This document shows positions 46,639-58,787 of a stretch of DNA of 64,000 bases, one piece after another (the first letter of the stretch is position 1; each line of letters begins with the position of its first letter). Both the position numbers and the translations under genes were made by a program. Source of the stretch: Falciphora oryzae (taxonomy: Eukaryota > Ascomycota > Sordariomycetes > Magnaporthales > Magnaporthaceae); the NCBI GenBank assembly GCA_000733355.1, contig JNVV01000002.1:855626-919625 (forward strand), read 5' to 3'. The notes beneath the pieces are model-generated. The model ran no database searches, was not told the origin of the DNA, and saw nothing but the letters and a program-made list of their open reading frames with translations.

Positions 46639-47756
46639 CCTTCCTTCAGTTTTACTTGCTTCCGCCCCTTCCCAGTCGCTTTCTAAAACGCCCCAGGCGA
46701 GCCGGGTGTAACGCCGCTTCTGCTGTGTCGAGGTGCCACTACGACCCATATATCATTCTATGCACCTATCTCTCCGTGATGGAATGTCGTTGGCAATTAC
46801 CAGGTACCGCCTCCGCGGGAGCACGCATCTCGGTTGGGCTCTATCTTTCTCCCCGGGGTACACAACGACGCCTTAGAGCCTAACGGGTCCCTGGTACCAA
46901 CCAGGGACGTTGTGAGCACGGGGCGCTTTGCCAGGGCGTTGCAGCTACGGTTCTTGTGTAACCGGGCAGGGTGTCACTTTATCTATTTACCTATTTGTTT
47001 TCTTTTTCTTTTGGCTCCCAACCTCCTGTCCGACCCCCAAGCCGGCGGCAGTTTGTGCTCCCTTGGCTACCTACTAGAACCGCACCTGGGACAGCTGCAG
47101 CATGAGGCTGACTGTCAACCGCACGGGGCTAGCCAGGCGCCGCCGGCAGCCTTCCGCGCTTTCTTGGCTACATGGTTTGGGCAGCATCACCTCGGTCCAT
47201 CACATATTGGGCGCCCGGCAAAGATGAAAACCAGTTCTCAGCTTGTCATTCTGTTAAGCGAGTGGCGAGAAGTCTTGCGTTCGTTATTACCCTAGAGTCA
47301 GACGCCGCTTACCAGGGCCGGGTCTGACATCCTGTCTCTCGCTGTCGACGCCGAGAGGAGGCAGTGAAAAAGAAAGTGGTGAAGTTATGAGCCAATCTAG
47401 TCATGTGTTCGGAGGAAACGTGCTGTTCAACCCCTCCCGGCCGACAAAAGAACCAAGAAAAAAAATAAAGATGAAAATAAAGATTATGCGTAGCCGTTGT
47501 ATGAGACGCCTCCGTTTACACCAACCTGCCGTTTTGAGCCTGTCCCCAATGATAGTTTTTATTTTTCGCCGTTCCGAAACCCGTTTGAGCCAGTGATAGA
47601 GTGAAAGGAAAAAAAGTAAATCGGAACACCGCAGGTATCCCTTGAAAAAAAAGCCAGATGTAGAGGATGATGTACAGCAGGTAGGAGGGAAAGATAGTGG
47701 CCTAGCTTCCCGCTAGGCGTCGGCGCCGGTGGGAGAGTTGGCTGGAGCAGCTTGAA

Positions 47757-48124
47757 TCAGCAGCACGGGGTGCCGCAGTAGCCGCAGGCCCGTCCTGGAA
47801 TGACCCAGACCTCGTTGCCTTTGGAGGCACAGGTGGGACAGCGCACACCAGGGAGCTGGAAGCATACATAAATGTCAGTCTTGAGAGCCTACCCCAGGAG
47901 GCTATGCCGGTTGTGCGGCTGGAGACAGCAGGCAGGGGGTGGAGACATGGGATGATCCCACTTACACCTGGCATGTGCTGTGTGCCGCTCGGAGGTGAGA
48001 AGGAGGGGCGGGATGGGATGCTGGGCCCAACGCTGCCGATGCACTCCACGGGAGGCATGGGAAGAGGCACCGGAACGGGCCGAGCAAGCTTGGGGAGCGT
48101 GATGATGTGCCGGACCTGGACCAT
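47757..48124 (-). CDS. 85-aa zinc-ribbon-like protein, unknown function
   Basis: Exon 1 (48124-47966) and exon 2 (47855-47757) join across a 110-nt intron (GTAAGT donor, TTCCAG acceptor) in phase 0 to give 85 aa. The N-terminal half is Pro/Val-rich (KLARPVPVPLPMPP). The C-terminal half has four cysteines spaced C59-x2-C62-x14-C77-x2-C80, followed by a terminal CC, within GVRCPTCASKGNEVWVIPG and ACGYCGTPCC. This looks like a minimal zinc ribbon or rubredoxin-like knuckle; zinc binding is inferred. Without the splice the frame continues into low-complexity Ser/Arg sequence with no cysteine pattern, so the spliced form is preferred. No presequence or membrane segment is seen. I recall similar short cysteine-rich proteins as conserved hypotheticals in related fungi, but no function. 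Confidence 0.75.
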
Positions 48125-49665
48125 TTTGGAGGATTTTTTTTTTAGAAAGTTGGTGATGTTTTGTCTTGCTGTGGCTGAGGGCTTGGAGCTAGTCGTCGAT
48201 GCTGTCGAAGGCGGTTGCGGTTGGAGACTGCTCTGGGGGTATGGGAAACAGAGACTGGAGAGTTGCTTGCAAGTCGAGGAGGTGGTAGTGAGTCTTGATG
48301 AGAGGAGGTCGTTGTTGCTGGTGGTGATCTGGATGACGAGAGGAGGACGAGAGGGGAGCGAGCGTCCAAATTATATATCCCTCGACGCGGCGGATGGGAG
48401 GACAAGACAGTCGGCCTCGTTGGGCGGGACCGGCGACACAAACAGCGGCCAAGGGCGTGCGTGCGTATGTGGGCAGGAGGATACAAGCAGAATAGAATTT
48501 GAGATGCGGGAAGGAGATAATACGACGACGAAAGTTGCCGACGAGGAAGTCCCCTGTTTGGAGAGCAAGACGACCGGACCAAGTGGAAGACGGGTACGGG
48601 ATACCCCAAACAGAAGTTAGCCCAAGAAGAAAGGGGCGTTGCTTTTAGGACCAAATTGGCGGGAGAGAGGGCGTGGGTGCGGGACCATCTGCCATCTGAT
48701 GCCAGCCTGGTACCTTGCTCGGCGTTTGTGGAAAGAAACCCCCCTTGAGTTTATTATTATTATTTTGCCTTGAAAAAATATTCCTGATTTGGCTAACGTT
48801 CCCTCTCGGGCTAGACGGTTGACAGTGGGAGAGGGTGGCACGGAACGGATTCGAAAATAACGACAGTTAAAAAGGAAGAGGAGAAAAGGAAAGATGGGAT
48901 TGCTGGAGAGCCGGCTGGCAGTTGATCACAAATATGATTTTTTTTTTTTTTTTTGGGGGGGAAAATAAAATGGAAAAAAAATGATAATAACAATAATCAA
49001 CGGCAGCAGATCATGGAATGGTGTCGTCCGACCTGTCTGTTCGTTCGCCCGGTCCGCTGCTAGGTACTAGGTAGGGACAGGCCCTTGTCACGAAGGGAGG
49101 CGTGTAGAAGGGCCTGGCACCCGGACGGACCCATCAAGCAGGCGGTTTTCTTCAGCAGGCGGCCGGACACCAGCAATTGGGCTATTCTGTTTGCGGCGAT
49201 CGCCATGGTGAAGGGAGAGAGAAAAAAAAATCTGGCGGCAAGCGATAAAATAAAACAAACCCAGGAATACCAAAACGGAGTCACAATAGAATAGAATTTG
49301 AGGAGGGTTGCGTGCTTGCCGGGCTGGTGCTTGACCTACGTGCCTTGCATATACTGTAGCACGTACGCCCTCTAGTGGGCAGGGAACGGATTGGGGGTCG
49401 TGCTTTCCTTCTGGCTGGGGTGTGTGTGGTTTGGGTGGTATGTGGTGCGTGGTGGTGCCGGGGGGTGTGCCGGCCCACCCCATACCTCTGGGCTGGCGCT
49501 CGTGCTCTCCGCTGGCGGACTCGCGCGCTCTCAATACGGACGCTATTATCGGATGCCTGACCTTGTCAAGCCCTGGCGCGGCCAGAGTAGCAGGCTAGCG
49601 TTTGCGACCGAGCAGCGAAAGGGAGAGCCGGGCCAGCGGACGTTTGTCAGAACGAATGGGCGAGC

Positions 49666-49666
<1 letters not shown>

Positions 49667-49700
<34 letters not shown>
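49667..49700. repeat. A34 homopolymer
   Basis: Longest homopolymer in the window. Its exact length is likely unreliable in any read technology. Confidence 0.9.
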
Positions 49701-49702
<2 letters not shown>

Positions 49703-51375
49703 TGACTGGTCTGCCGTTGGAGAGCCATCATCACCCAAGTGTCGTCACATGGTTGGCGCCTCTTGGGCCGTTCGGGTGGTGGCAAATTCCCCCGGTCAGT
49801 GAGCCCATGAGCTTGGGACCGGGATAGCGCTTCGACTGCGTGAGCGATAGCGACAGGTTACGCCGTCCTGCCTGGCAAGCTCGAGATACACCGAGCCGGA
49901 AGAAAAACGAGAAGCCAAAACTCAACGTTGACCTGTCGCATCAGACTCTCGCCATCGAGTTTATTGAACTGAACTAATTGAATTTGCCGAGCAACTTTTT
50001 GACGTTCCATCCAGACACACCCCAGATCAGCAAGTCCCAGCGACCAAAACCGCAAACCAGGTCACAGCGCTAGGTGGTTGCAAGGAACGAGCGGAGTCAA
50101 GCACCGGCAAAGATGTTGAGTGTGTGTGGGCAAGATGTTTTTTTTCTCTGGTCCTTTCACCTCTCCTCACCAGTCACCAGTGAGCAGGGGCCCATGTCTT
50201 TCCCCTTGTGCAGGGCATGGTATGCCGCAGGGTTCCATTTAATTTTTAACCGGGGTGGTAGAGGCGATCTGATCGACCAGGGTCAAAATGTGGGGCGCGA
50301 GGAGAACCAAGCCCAAAGTAGCAAGGGTGGGGGGGGGGGCTGATATCAGATGGGGCCTGGGGCTTCCTGGGCCGAAAAGCAAAGCAAGCAAGGGCCAGAA
50401 ATCAGAAAAATGATGAGGAACAGAGGTCCTGAGTGAAAAAGCAAAGAAGATGAAAAAGGACCTGAGGATTGTGGTGTGATGCGCTGTTGGGATCACCGTG
50501 CCATCCCACCCTGGCGGTTTTCTTCTCCTAGCAGTCAGATAGGTCCTCATCAACGCTGCGCTGCAAGCGGGCCGTCTATCGTCATCGTGAGCATCATGAA
50601 GAGGATCATTGGCATCATCATCACCACAATCAGTATTATTGGCAGGTCTTATTATCAGCGTTATTACTCCCGCTGGCATTGGCATTGTCTGAGCGCAACT
50701 ATCCGTCCTCTGCTGCTCTGCACACGTAACAGCCGAGGAGCGTCGTTCGGATGGAAAGCCTTGACGAAAGGAAAGAGATGACTGGACATCGAAGCAGGTC
50801 GGCTCCTAGGGGACAGACAGCATCGGACTGTGCCCAGCAAGGACTCGCCTCGCATGTTTGTACGAATCGAGGAGTGGAAAGCGTGGCCCGGCGGCGTTTG
50901 ATGCAGTGTCGCCTCCCCCTAGACCCAACCTCCAACAGCATCTAAGCGATGTGGTATGTGTGGGAGTGATGCCGTGCAGCCGATCACCTGTCTGTGCTTG
51001 GGCCGGCAATGGCGTTTGCTGTCGAACAAGCCGTGCTTGTCGGGATCCGAGGCCATTGGACAGAGGTTGTTTCCGAAAGAGCCCCGTTTAAGGGTCTGGT
51101 TGCATCGGCCGGCGCGGCCAATGGTGCCTTCCGGTACTTGGGTTGGGTAGCTCCGCGGGTTCACGTTTGCCGGTGCTGCTGCTTGGCACAAAGCAGTTGG
51201 CTGCACTCGCAACAACAGCCTCAAGCGATACGGAGCCAGTCCGTCCAAGGCGCTGTTGGCTCCATTTCCAATGGTGGATTTCCATGTTTGCTCGCGGCGG
51301 GCCCGACGATGCATCCCTTTTGCAAGGTACCGACGCCGCAAGTTATGCAGTGGTGGAGCGTGTCGCAGCACCAGG

Positions 51376-51396
51376 TTTTTTTTTTTTTTTTTTTTT
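51376..51396. repeat. T21 homopolymer
   Basis: Followed by an AT-rich stretch to about 51460. Confidence 0.9.
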
Positions 51397-54300
51397 AGTT
51401 TTTAATTTTGAATTAATTTTTTTCTTTTTTTCTTTTTTTATGATTATTATTATTTCTTCCAGACAAGAGTTCAAGCTCACAGGGCATTGTCATCATTCTC
51501 CTTTGGGACAAACACGAAGGGTGGCTGCATGCTCCCGCACGTCAAAGAAGCAGATGCACGCTGGCCAGTCTGAGCTAAACGGGCATAGACACGCTGGCAA
51601 AGACGAAAGGCGGTGCGACCTGCAAAATGGACGTTGAGAGGCAGGAACCCGGATGGGCAGCAATTCCGGAGGAAGGTCTTGCCTTGCAAAGGTCCCGAGG
51701 TGGATGGGCGCGCCTTCCCTAGTGTTAATGTACGTCAAGCACACCAAGGCGACAGCCTCTTTTTTTCTTTTTTTTTTTTTTTTTCTCCTGTTGGCAGGCA
51801 AAGGAATGGTCTACGTACGCCTTCCAAACTTTGCACGGTCGCACAGCTTGACATTTCTCGCTTCCCAAAGTCGCCTGCCGCGAAAACAAAAACAAAACCA
51901 CCAAAGCCGGAACCAGACCCAGACCCAGACCAGACTCAGAGCCAAAATTGGCCCTAGGACCAGACATTCAAACAAGACACATCCCCGCCAAGGGTGAGAC
52001 AAACCTCCGGAGCAGGGAGGGGGGAAACGCACACGCTGCAGTTGTGCTGAGCCCATTTTCATTTGTCCTCCTCCGACGGTAGGTTTGTGATATCTGATGA
52101 GAGGGGGTGGCCCAGCAGCCCAGGCTGAGTTTTAGGCCTGGCTCCACTGTAGCCCCCCTAGCGGCCTCGATTGGCCGGCCCTTGGACCCCGGTTTTGGTC
52201 GGGGCGGCCAATCCCCGCCGACGTTCCAAAAAGTCCAGCGCTGCGGCGACTGAGGGTTTCTTTTTCTTTTTTCTCTCTCCATTTCTTCTCTTCGCTTCAT
52301 CTCTCCTTGCCCCTGTCGCGGTGGATGCTCGCGCCAAAAACGACAACATACCTTTCCAATATCTGCATCGCTCACCGGTCGGCTCCACGCCAAAAGTCTG
52401 GGTCTTGGCTCCTGACCGGTTGCGTCAGAAACATCTCGACATGGGCCGATGAAGGCGAGCGGACGATGAGAGAAAGGGGCAGCGCGAGGCGACTTTCTGC
52501 ACTTGCCCACTGAAACAGCGTCTTTCAAAGCCATCTGGAGAATAAGAAGAAGAAGAAAAAAAATCCAACAAATAGATGGGCTTGGGCCGCCAGCTGTTAC
52601 TTCCGGGCCCGGCCCTCTTCCGCCGGCGGCCGGGCCCGCACGGCATCTTGGCCTACGAAAGTTGGTGCTACCGTCGGACAGAGATCAGCCAGCCAACTCT
52701 GGTGGCACCGTCGCTCTGCCCGTTCGGTTGGGCAACAGTCCCGCCTTGCTCTGAGCAAGGTCGCCAGCCTCCGACTCCCGTCCCGTCCGTGTCCAGACGG
52801 TCACACTTGGGTGCCAAACTAACTGCCTAGGTGCCTACGGAGATACCTGCACGCTGTGCTGCCTGCCATCCACCGGCATAGGGAGCTGCCTGCCCCGGTG
52901 GCGACCCAGGGCGGTCTTCACGGCAAGTCGTGGTGAGGGAGAGACGGTCCAGTGGACTAAAATATTGACTTTGCCCAAGCGGGTACGAGCGAGCCCTGAT
53001 CCGCAACAAGATTCCTGACGAGCTGCGTTTGTCGGGCCTGCTAGCTCTTTGGTTTGGCTTGCCTTTGGTCAGATGGCGGGCCAATGTGTCCGACCATGGC
53101 GAGCCCATTCACGGCGGCAAGTTTTGTTGCATTCACCCGAAACATCAAGGGCACCCCCTAAGAAAGCCCAGGCTGGAACAATTTAGCCTCCTCGTCCACT
53201 CCCCATTGGGACGGCAGTAGCCTCATCCGTGGAGTCGCTTTGATCCCTGCACCCAAACGTGGGCAAGATATGGGTGTCATTTTCTCTTTTCATTTTGCGT
53301 GTCTCGGCGTCTTTGCTTTTCTCCCCTTCTCACTTTTCCCTCTGCGACCCCTTTATACAGCAGCCCTGGCTGGCGGGAAAGCAAGATGCTTGTCTAGCCC
53401 TGTTGTCTGAGTGGCCACCAGGCCTTGACGCTTTTGATATGTCGGTGCACTCTGAGCGCATGATGACTGGCTCTCCGGCATTGGATGACAGCCCCGATTT
53501 GTGAACCTCTTATCTGCGAGTGTCTTTGCTTTTTCTCCCTTGCCCTCTCGGAGATTTTTGGCTTTCCTTTTCAGACGCCAGGCGTCTTACTCCAGCCTAA
53601 ACATCCAATCTGCAGTCGCTCTGCCACCCCCATCGACTACACGTGCATCAAGTGTGGAGATGGACCGCCGCTTGACCGTGTTCATCCATTCCTTGCCCGC
53701 TTTGCCATGGCAGCCACGTACGTTTTGTTGACGCAGTGTCACCCGGATGAGGCTCTGGAGGAGCGAGCAACAGGATATCACCGCCTGGGTTCGAGCTCTG
53801 ACAGGTCCGTCACACCCAGATATTGCACCGTCGATCGCTGTCTTTGACCTTTTTATCCCGTCCCATTATTGCCACAGGCTTCAGCCGGTCAGGGGCTGCA
53901 GTTGAAGCTGTGAGTGCTCAATCCGATCTGACCTATCATATGCCGTTTCTCTCTGAGCCCAAGTCCCAGCAAAATAGTTAGTGCCCCGATATCTATCCTT
54001 TTCGAGAGACACACGCCTTGCCAGCGCATGCCGACTGATATGCAACACACTTACGATGCTTTGTTTTATTTATTTTTCCTTGGGCTCCCTTTTCCATGCG
54101 AGCGTGGCCTGCTAGGGCGCTTGGGTACCTTTTGCCTCTGGTGCCTTCGCAAGCCGCGCGGAGCTAGCCTTTTCCCAGCTGCACTTATTCCTTCAAGGCA
54201 GTCGACTGGGGTTTCTACTCACTTCACCCGCCTCTAGTGTGAAGCTCCGTGCTGCTAACTAGCCGGTTGCTTTCATGGCTGTCTTTCCGTCTGCCTAGGT

Positions 54301-57300
54301 CCTTACAAACGTCGTCGGATGAAACCACCCAGCTAGCTGGGTTTTGAGACTACTAAAAACTCGCAAGCATTCCCGTTTTGTTACGGTCGCCAACCGGGTT
54401 CTTTTTGACCAGTTGACAGGACGGGATCGGCCTAAATGGGGGTGCCTGGTGGACTTGGGTTAAGGTTTGGCCTGATCTTGGGCGCGCAGCGCTGCCGCCG
54501 TATCAACATCCACTCCCCCGCTTGGCTGCGCAGGCATTTGAGACCCACTAACTGCTCTTAATGATTCTATCTGCGCATCCGACGACAAAGTTCTGCCCGT
54601 GGACCAACCCGAGCTTGCATCCGCCCGTTGACCATAAGCTCCCCGCGGATAGCGACCCATTTGGTAAGATCGTGCCATGCCGTTGTGGAGCGAGAGGAGC
54701 CGCACCATATCTCTCCCCGGTCCTTTGAACCTTCTCTGCGGTTCGCCGACGAGTCAAGGGTGGTGACATGAACATTCGGGGGACCACCCATCTACCAATG
54801 GGCACCATTAGTCTGGGGCAGTGAGGCCAGGCTACCTACCTCATGTTGGCCAAGTCTGAAGAAGCCATCCACGAGAGACCTCCCGCCTCTTCTTTCTCGC
54901 TTCGGCAAGCTACCAGAGACCGTTTTCTTTCCTTCTTTCCCCCCCTTCTGTCCCTCGTGCGTAAGGATAACGCTTCGCTATGGATGGGTTAAAGAAACCG
55001 ATCCCCCGCTGCAGACTCAGCTCATTGGGTCGGAGGTGTGCCCATGGCTCCAGCCCAGCCAACAAAATCATCCGACCTCCCTCCTAGCTGTCGAGATCTC
55101 GGCAGAGTCTTGTTGCGCAGAGCCCTCCCAACCGAGCCGCCAGACCACCCGACTTGCTTTCTGCAGCCGAGCTTACATGCCAGGCTGCGCTGCTGGCGGA
55201 CACGCTACTGGAGCCGGGATTCGGATCCAGCTGAGGATGGCCCTTCTGCTTTGGGCGTGGACCAGGCAGGGGGTCCCTGGAACCTGGAGGTTGACACATT
55301 CGTGCTTGATCGGCTTCTGGCCAATCGTTGGCGCTTCTCCAGGCCGGAAAAGGCGACACTACCATGGACAATTTTTGATGTGCGCAAGGCCACGGCTCAA
55401 GCTTGCCTCGTCCCTGCTTGCGGCCCCTCGTTTTACTCTCTTGTCACAGAAGGGGCCCTGGGAATAAAGTTCCCTGTCAACGGGCAGCTTGCTCGACCAG
55501 TCCAGCTCTTCCTTACTGACTCGCCGGCATCCCAGGAGATGCAAGACATGGTGGCGGGTACCAGGAGTTTTGCCGCGTAGCGCGCGGCAGCCGCCTATTG
55601 GTGCTGGCACACGAGCCTTGTCACACGCACCTGTTACACACACGCGTCCCAAACTGCCCTCTCGATCGGTCCGGTTTTTCTTTTCTTCGATAGCCTTTCC
55701 ACTGGCGGATCAAACTGCGCGTACCGTGCCGCTACTGCGCAGGCATGAGACACGGCTGTGAGGTCCGGACACACACGACCCGGGCAGGTAGGCGGTTTTC
55801 GACCGGTGAGAGGAATTGCGTCAGCACGGTCCTCGCCGACCAGGTGTGAGGAACTCCCCCGGAGGCTGCCGAGTTTAGACCGTCAGCATTTGCCACCTCA
55901 TCCGGGGTCGCCACCCGGGGGTCTGCTCCGACGAAACAGGAGGCACGCCGTTCCTTTACTAGTTGATCGTCCTTCAAACCCGGCCTGCGATGTGTGAACA
56001 GCCTTGGCCCCGATGACCGGACGAGGCACCCCCTTGTCCGAACTGGATTCTCCTGCACTAACAAGGCACTCATAGCTTGCCGCTACAGCCACGGCCGCTC
56101 TTGCTCAGGCCAACTGTCTGAGACTAAAAAGTACCCAGCCGCTCACCGGCTAAACCGCTCACGGCCCGCACAACAACGTTGAGAGTTTGCCCTAAGCGCC
56201 GTGCCCCGTCGCCGACGCGGAAAGGCACCCACCCCCCAACCCTGATATTTTGTCCGGCGATGGAGGGTGTGCACAGGAGTGGTCGCCGAAGACCAATGTG
56301 GCCCGGACGGCTCATCCTGCATGGTTCCTGGCCTCCCCCGGAGGCACTCGTGGATGCACGCCTGTCCCCGGACCCGACATACTTGGTCATGCTTTCTTTG
56401 CCTCAGCTTCTAGCTCTGAGTCCCTGCGCTCCTCAGGGGCCAAGGCCTAATCGAGACCATGACGCGTATATTTTTTTCGAGACAGTGGGTAAAGCAAGTG
56501 AGGGTATCGAGCCTCTTCTCTCCCCGCCTCTCCTCGGATGCACGAATGCTCGGAAGTCGACACCCTCTCCTCAGCTTGACAAGATGACAACGAGGGAGTA
56601 AACACATAACTGGGGGTTCCTAGCAGAAACGCGGCTGAGGGTCCATTCTCGGCCGCCTCCTGGCCTCGTCCTCGGGACACCCCTGAAGGCCGTTCCGCTC
56701 CCTGGGCCGTTACGCCCGTAAGTATCCTCATAGGCACGTATATATCTGTGGATATATAATATGATACATATACCTGTTCTGGGCAGTGAGCAGCATTGCC
56801 CCTGTTATGGCCTATAAGGATCTCGCTTTCGCTTGACTAGCGCGCTGCCGCTAGTGGCTTTTAGTCCTTTGCTCGGCACAGTCGAGGTAAAACCATCGAT
56901 ATCGATCACCATATAGACATACCAGACAAAGCTCGGCAGCCAGGCCTCACGCCCTTTCCAACCCGAACCCATGACAGCTCCAAGGCCATAGCCCACCGTC
57001 ACCTTTAGCCCCCACGCCCACGAGTCTCCATGTCTAATGCGTTGATCTAAGCGGAGACAAACTCCGTCCTAGCGACCAACGGCTTTAACACCCCCATCCA
57101 TACATATAGAGTTTAGACTGCGTCCTGTGGATATCGGACATCCCGCATGATGGCCATCGGGTGAGGCGTTCAGGGAGGGAAAATAAACAAAAGCAACGAG
57201 ATTGATGAGAAGCTGCAAGGACCTTGCCGGGGAGGGGGCGGCAACCCAGATAGGACGGCGTGTCTCGCCTGTCCTTGTCCCCTGTCCCGGCACTGCCCAC

Positions 57301-57422
57301 TCCATGGGGAGGGGGTGCAAGCGGGCGGCTGATGTTCCTCTCACACTCGCATCACAACATGTACCGCAGGGGGGCCCGCGCTGGCTTACTTGCTTGCTGC
57401 AAACCACGTCCGAACCTTTTTT

Positions 57423-57799
57423 NNNNNNNNNNNNNNNNNNNNNNNNNNNNNNNNNNNNNNNNNNNNNNNNNNNNNNNNNNNNNNNNNNNNNNNNNNNNNN
57501 NNNNNNNNNNNNNNNNNNNNNNNNNNNNNNNNNNNNNNNNNNNNNNNNNNNNNNNNNNNNNNNNNNNNNNNNNNNNNNNNNNNNNNNNNNNNNNNNNNNN
57601 NNNNNNNNNNNNNNNNNNNNNNNNNNNNNNNNNNNNNNNNNNNNNNNNNNNNNNNNNNNNNNNNNNNNNNNNNNNNNNNNNNNNNNNNNNNNNNNNNNNN
57701 NNNNNNNNNNNNNNNNNNNNNNNNNNNNNNNNNNNNNNNNNNNNNNNNNNNNNNNNNNNNNNNNNNNNNNNNNNNNNNNNNNNNNNNNNNNNNNNNNNN
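57423..57799. other. Assembly gap (377 N)
   Basis: Run of N flanked by T6 on the left and A4 on the right. Reading frames drawn through it are artefacts. Confidence 1.
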
Positions 57800-58787
57800 A
57801 AAAGCAGTTCGGCTGTCAATGGAACAGCAGGGCCCCTGGCGGACAGACCCGAGCCTCCCGACCCCGGAGAATGCCCCGGTGCAAAGATTTGAGATGGCTG
57901 AGCGCCTTGGCTTTCGGAAGCAGACACTCAGGTGACACTTGACGTGGGAGTGAGGACGATGCATCCATCCAATGAACCTAACCCCTGGACATCAAAAAAA
58001 AAAAAAAAAAAAAAACCAAAACAACGTCGAGGATTTGAGTTGATCATGATCATGTACGTAGCACTTCCCGTCGAAACCAGGGCCAGTCCGACTGGGTGTA
58101 CCCACCACGGCCGAGCAAAACCTGGTTTACTTCGAACGTGCGCTGTTTATTTTCTTTTTCTTTTTTTTCGATATACGAAGCAAAAATCTTGAGTCAAGGA
58201 CGACGATCCGCTGCTACCAAAGCGTCAACAAAAAAAGGCCAAGGATAAGCAATAAAAGATGACGAGACGACGACAACTGAAGTGAAAAAACCAAGCGCGC
58301 ACGCAAGCGAATACGACGTCGCAGTGAGACGGAGACTAGGAAAAAAAAGGAAAGAAGAATATAGGGGAGTGTAAGATCAGGCATCGCCATGGCTCCCTCA
58401 CCCCTGCCTGAACCGACCAACCAAGTTGCATGCCGTGCCGCCTCGCCAACGGCCCGTGGGTTATAAACGAGCCGATCCGTCCGTACGTCATATAAGCCTT
58501 CCAACTACCCCAGCCCGAGTAAATTACAGAGCCCGAGGAAATTGAGATGTTGACCGCTGAAAACCTGCCCATAACAATACTATTCATATTCAATCTTGCC
58601 AAAGAGATCACCCTCGATGCTGATCTGCCGTAATTCCCGTATCCAACACTGCACACTTCGTATAGAAAAAAAAAAAAAAGAAAAAAAAATCCAAGGGGTA
58701 TATTGATTTGCTAACAACAATATGCAAAAACGGATAGACTCGAGAAGATGACATATCTAAGAAAAGGCAGAAGAAAAAAGACAGAAA

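Larger units (their letters stand above)
44847..47756. other. Intergenic region, about 2.9 kb
   Basis: No supported gene. It has an A23 run at 44961-44983, close upstream of RRP43, and a T24 run at 46615-46638. Confidence 0.55.
48125..58787. other. Gene-poor block, about 10.6 kb
   Basis: I found no supportable gene, tRNA or transposase. Features seen are a T17 run (48938-48954), an A34 run (49667-49700), a G run near 50330, a T21 run (51376-51396), the N gap at 57423-57799 and an A22 run (57994-58015). Frames of 100-180 codons occur on both strands, often overlapping, and lack family likeness. It could hold regulatory DNA, non-coding RNA, unrecognised small genes or decayed repeats. Confidence 0.5.

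Noticed and set aside
53780..53812. Possible tRNA B-box (GGTTCGAGCTC)
   Set aside because: The last required C is missing, and no A-box or acceptor stem fits around it. No other tRNA was found by eye.
55036..55580. 180-codon frame in the gene-poor block
   Set aside because: No recognised motif, and a second plus-strand frame is open over much of the same DNA; expression data would be needed.
48125..57422. Decayed transposon
   Set aside because: No transposase, reverse transcriptase or integrase fragments and no clear terminal repeats were seen; only a repeat-library search could settle it.
57202..57964. Frames of 180-250 codons across the N gap
   Set aside because: Most of their length is translated N; no evidence of coding.
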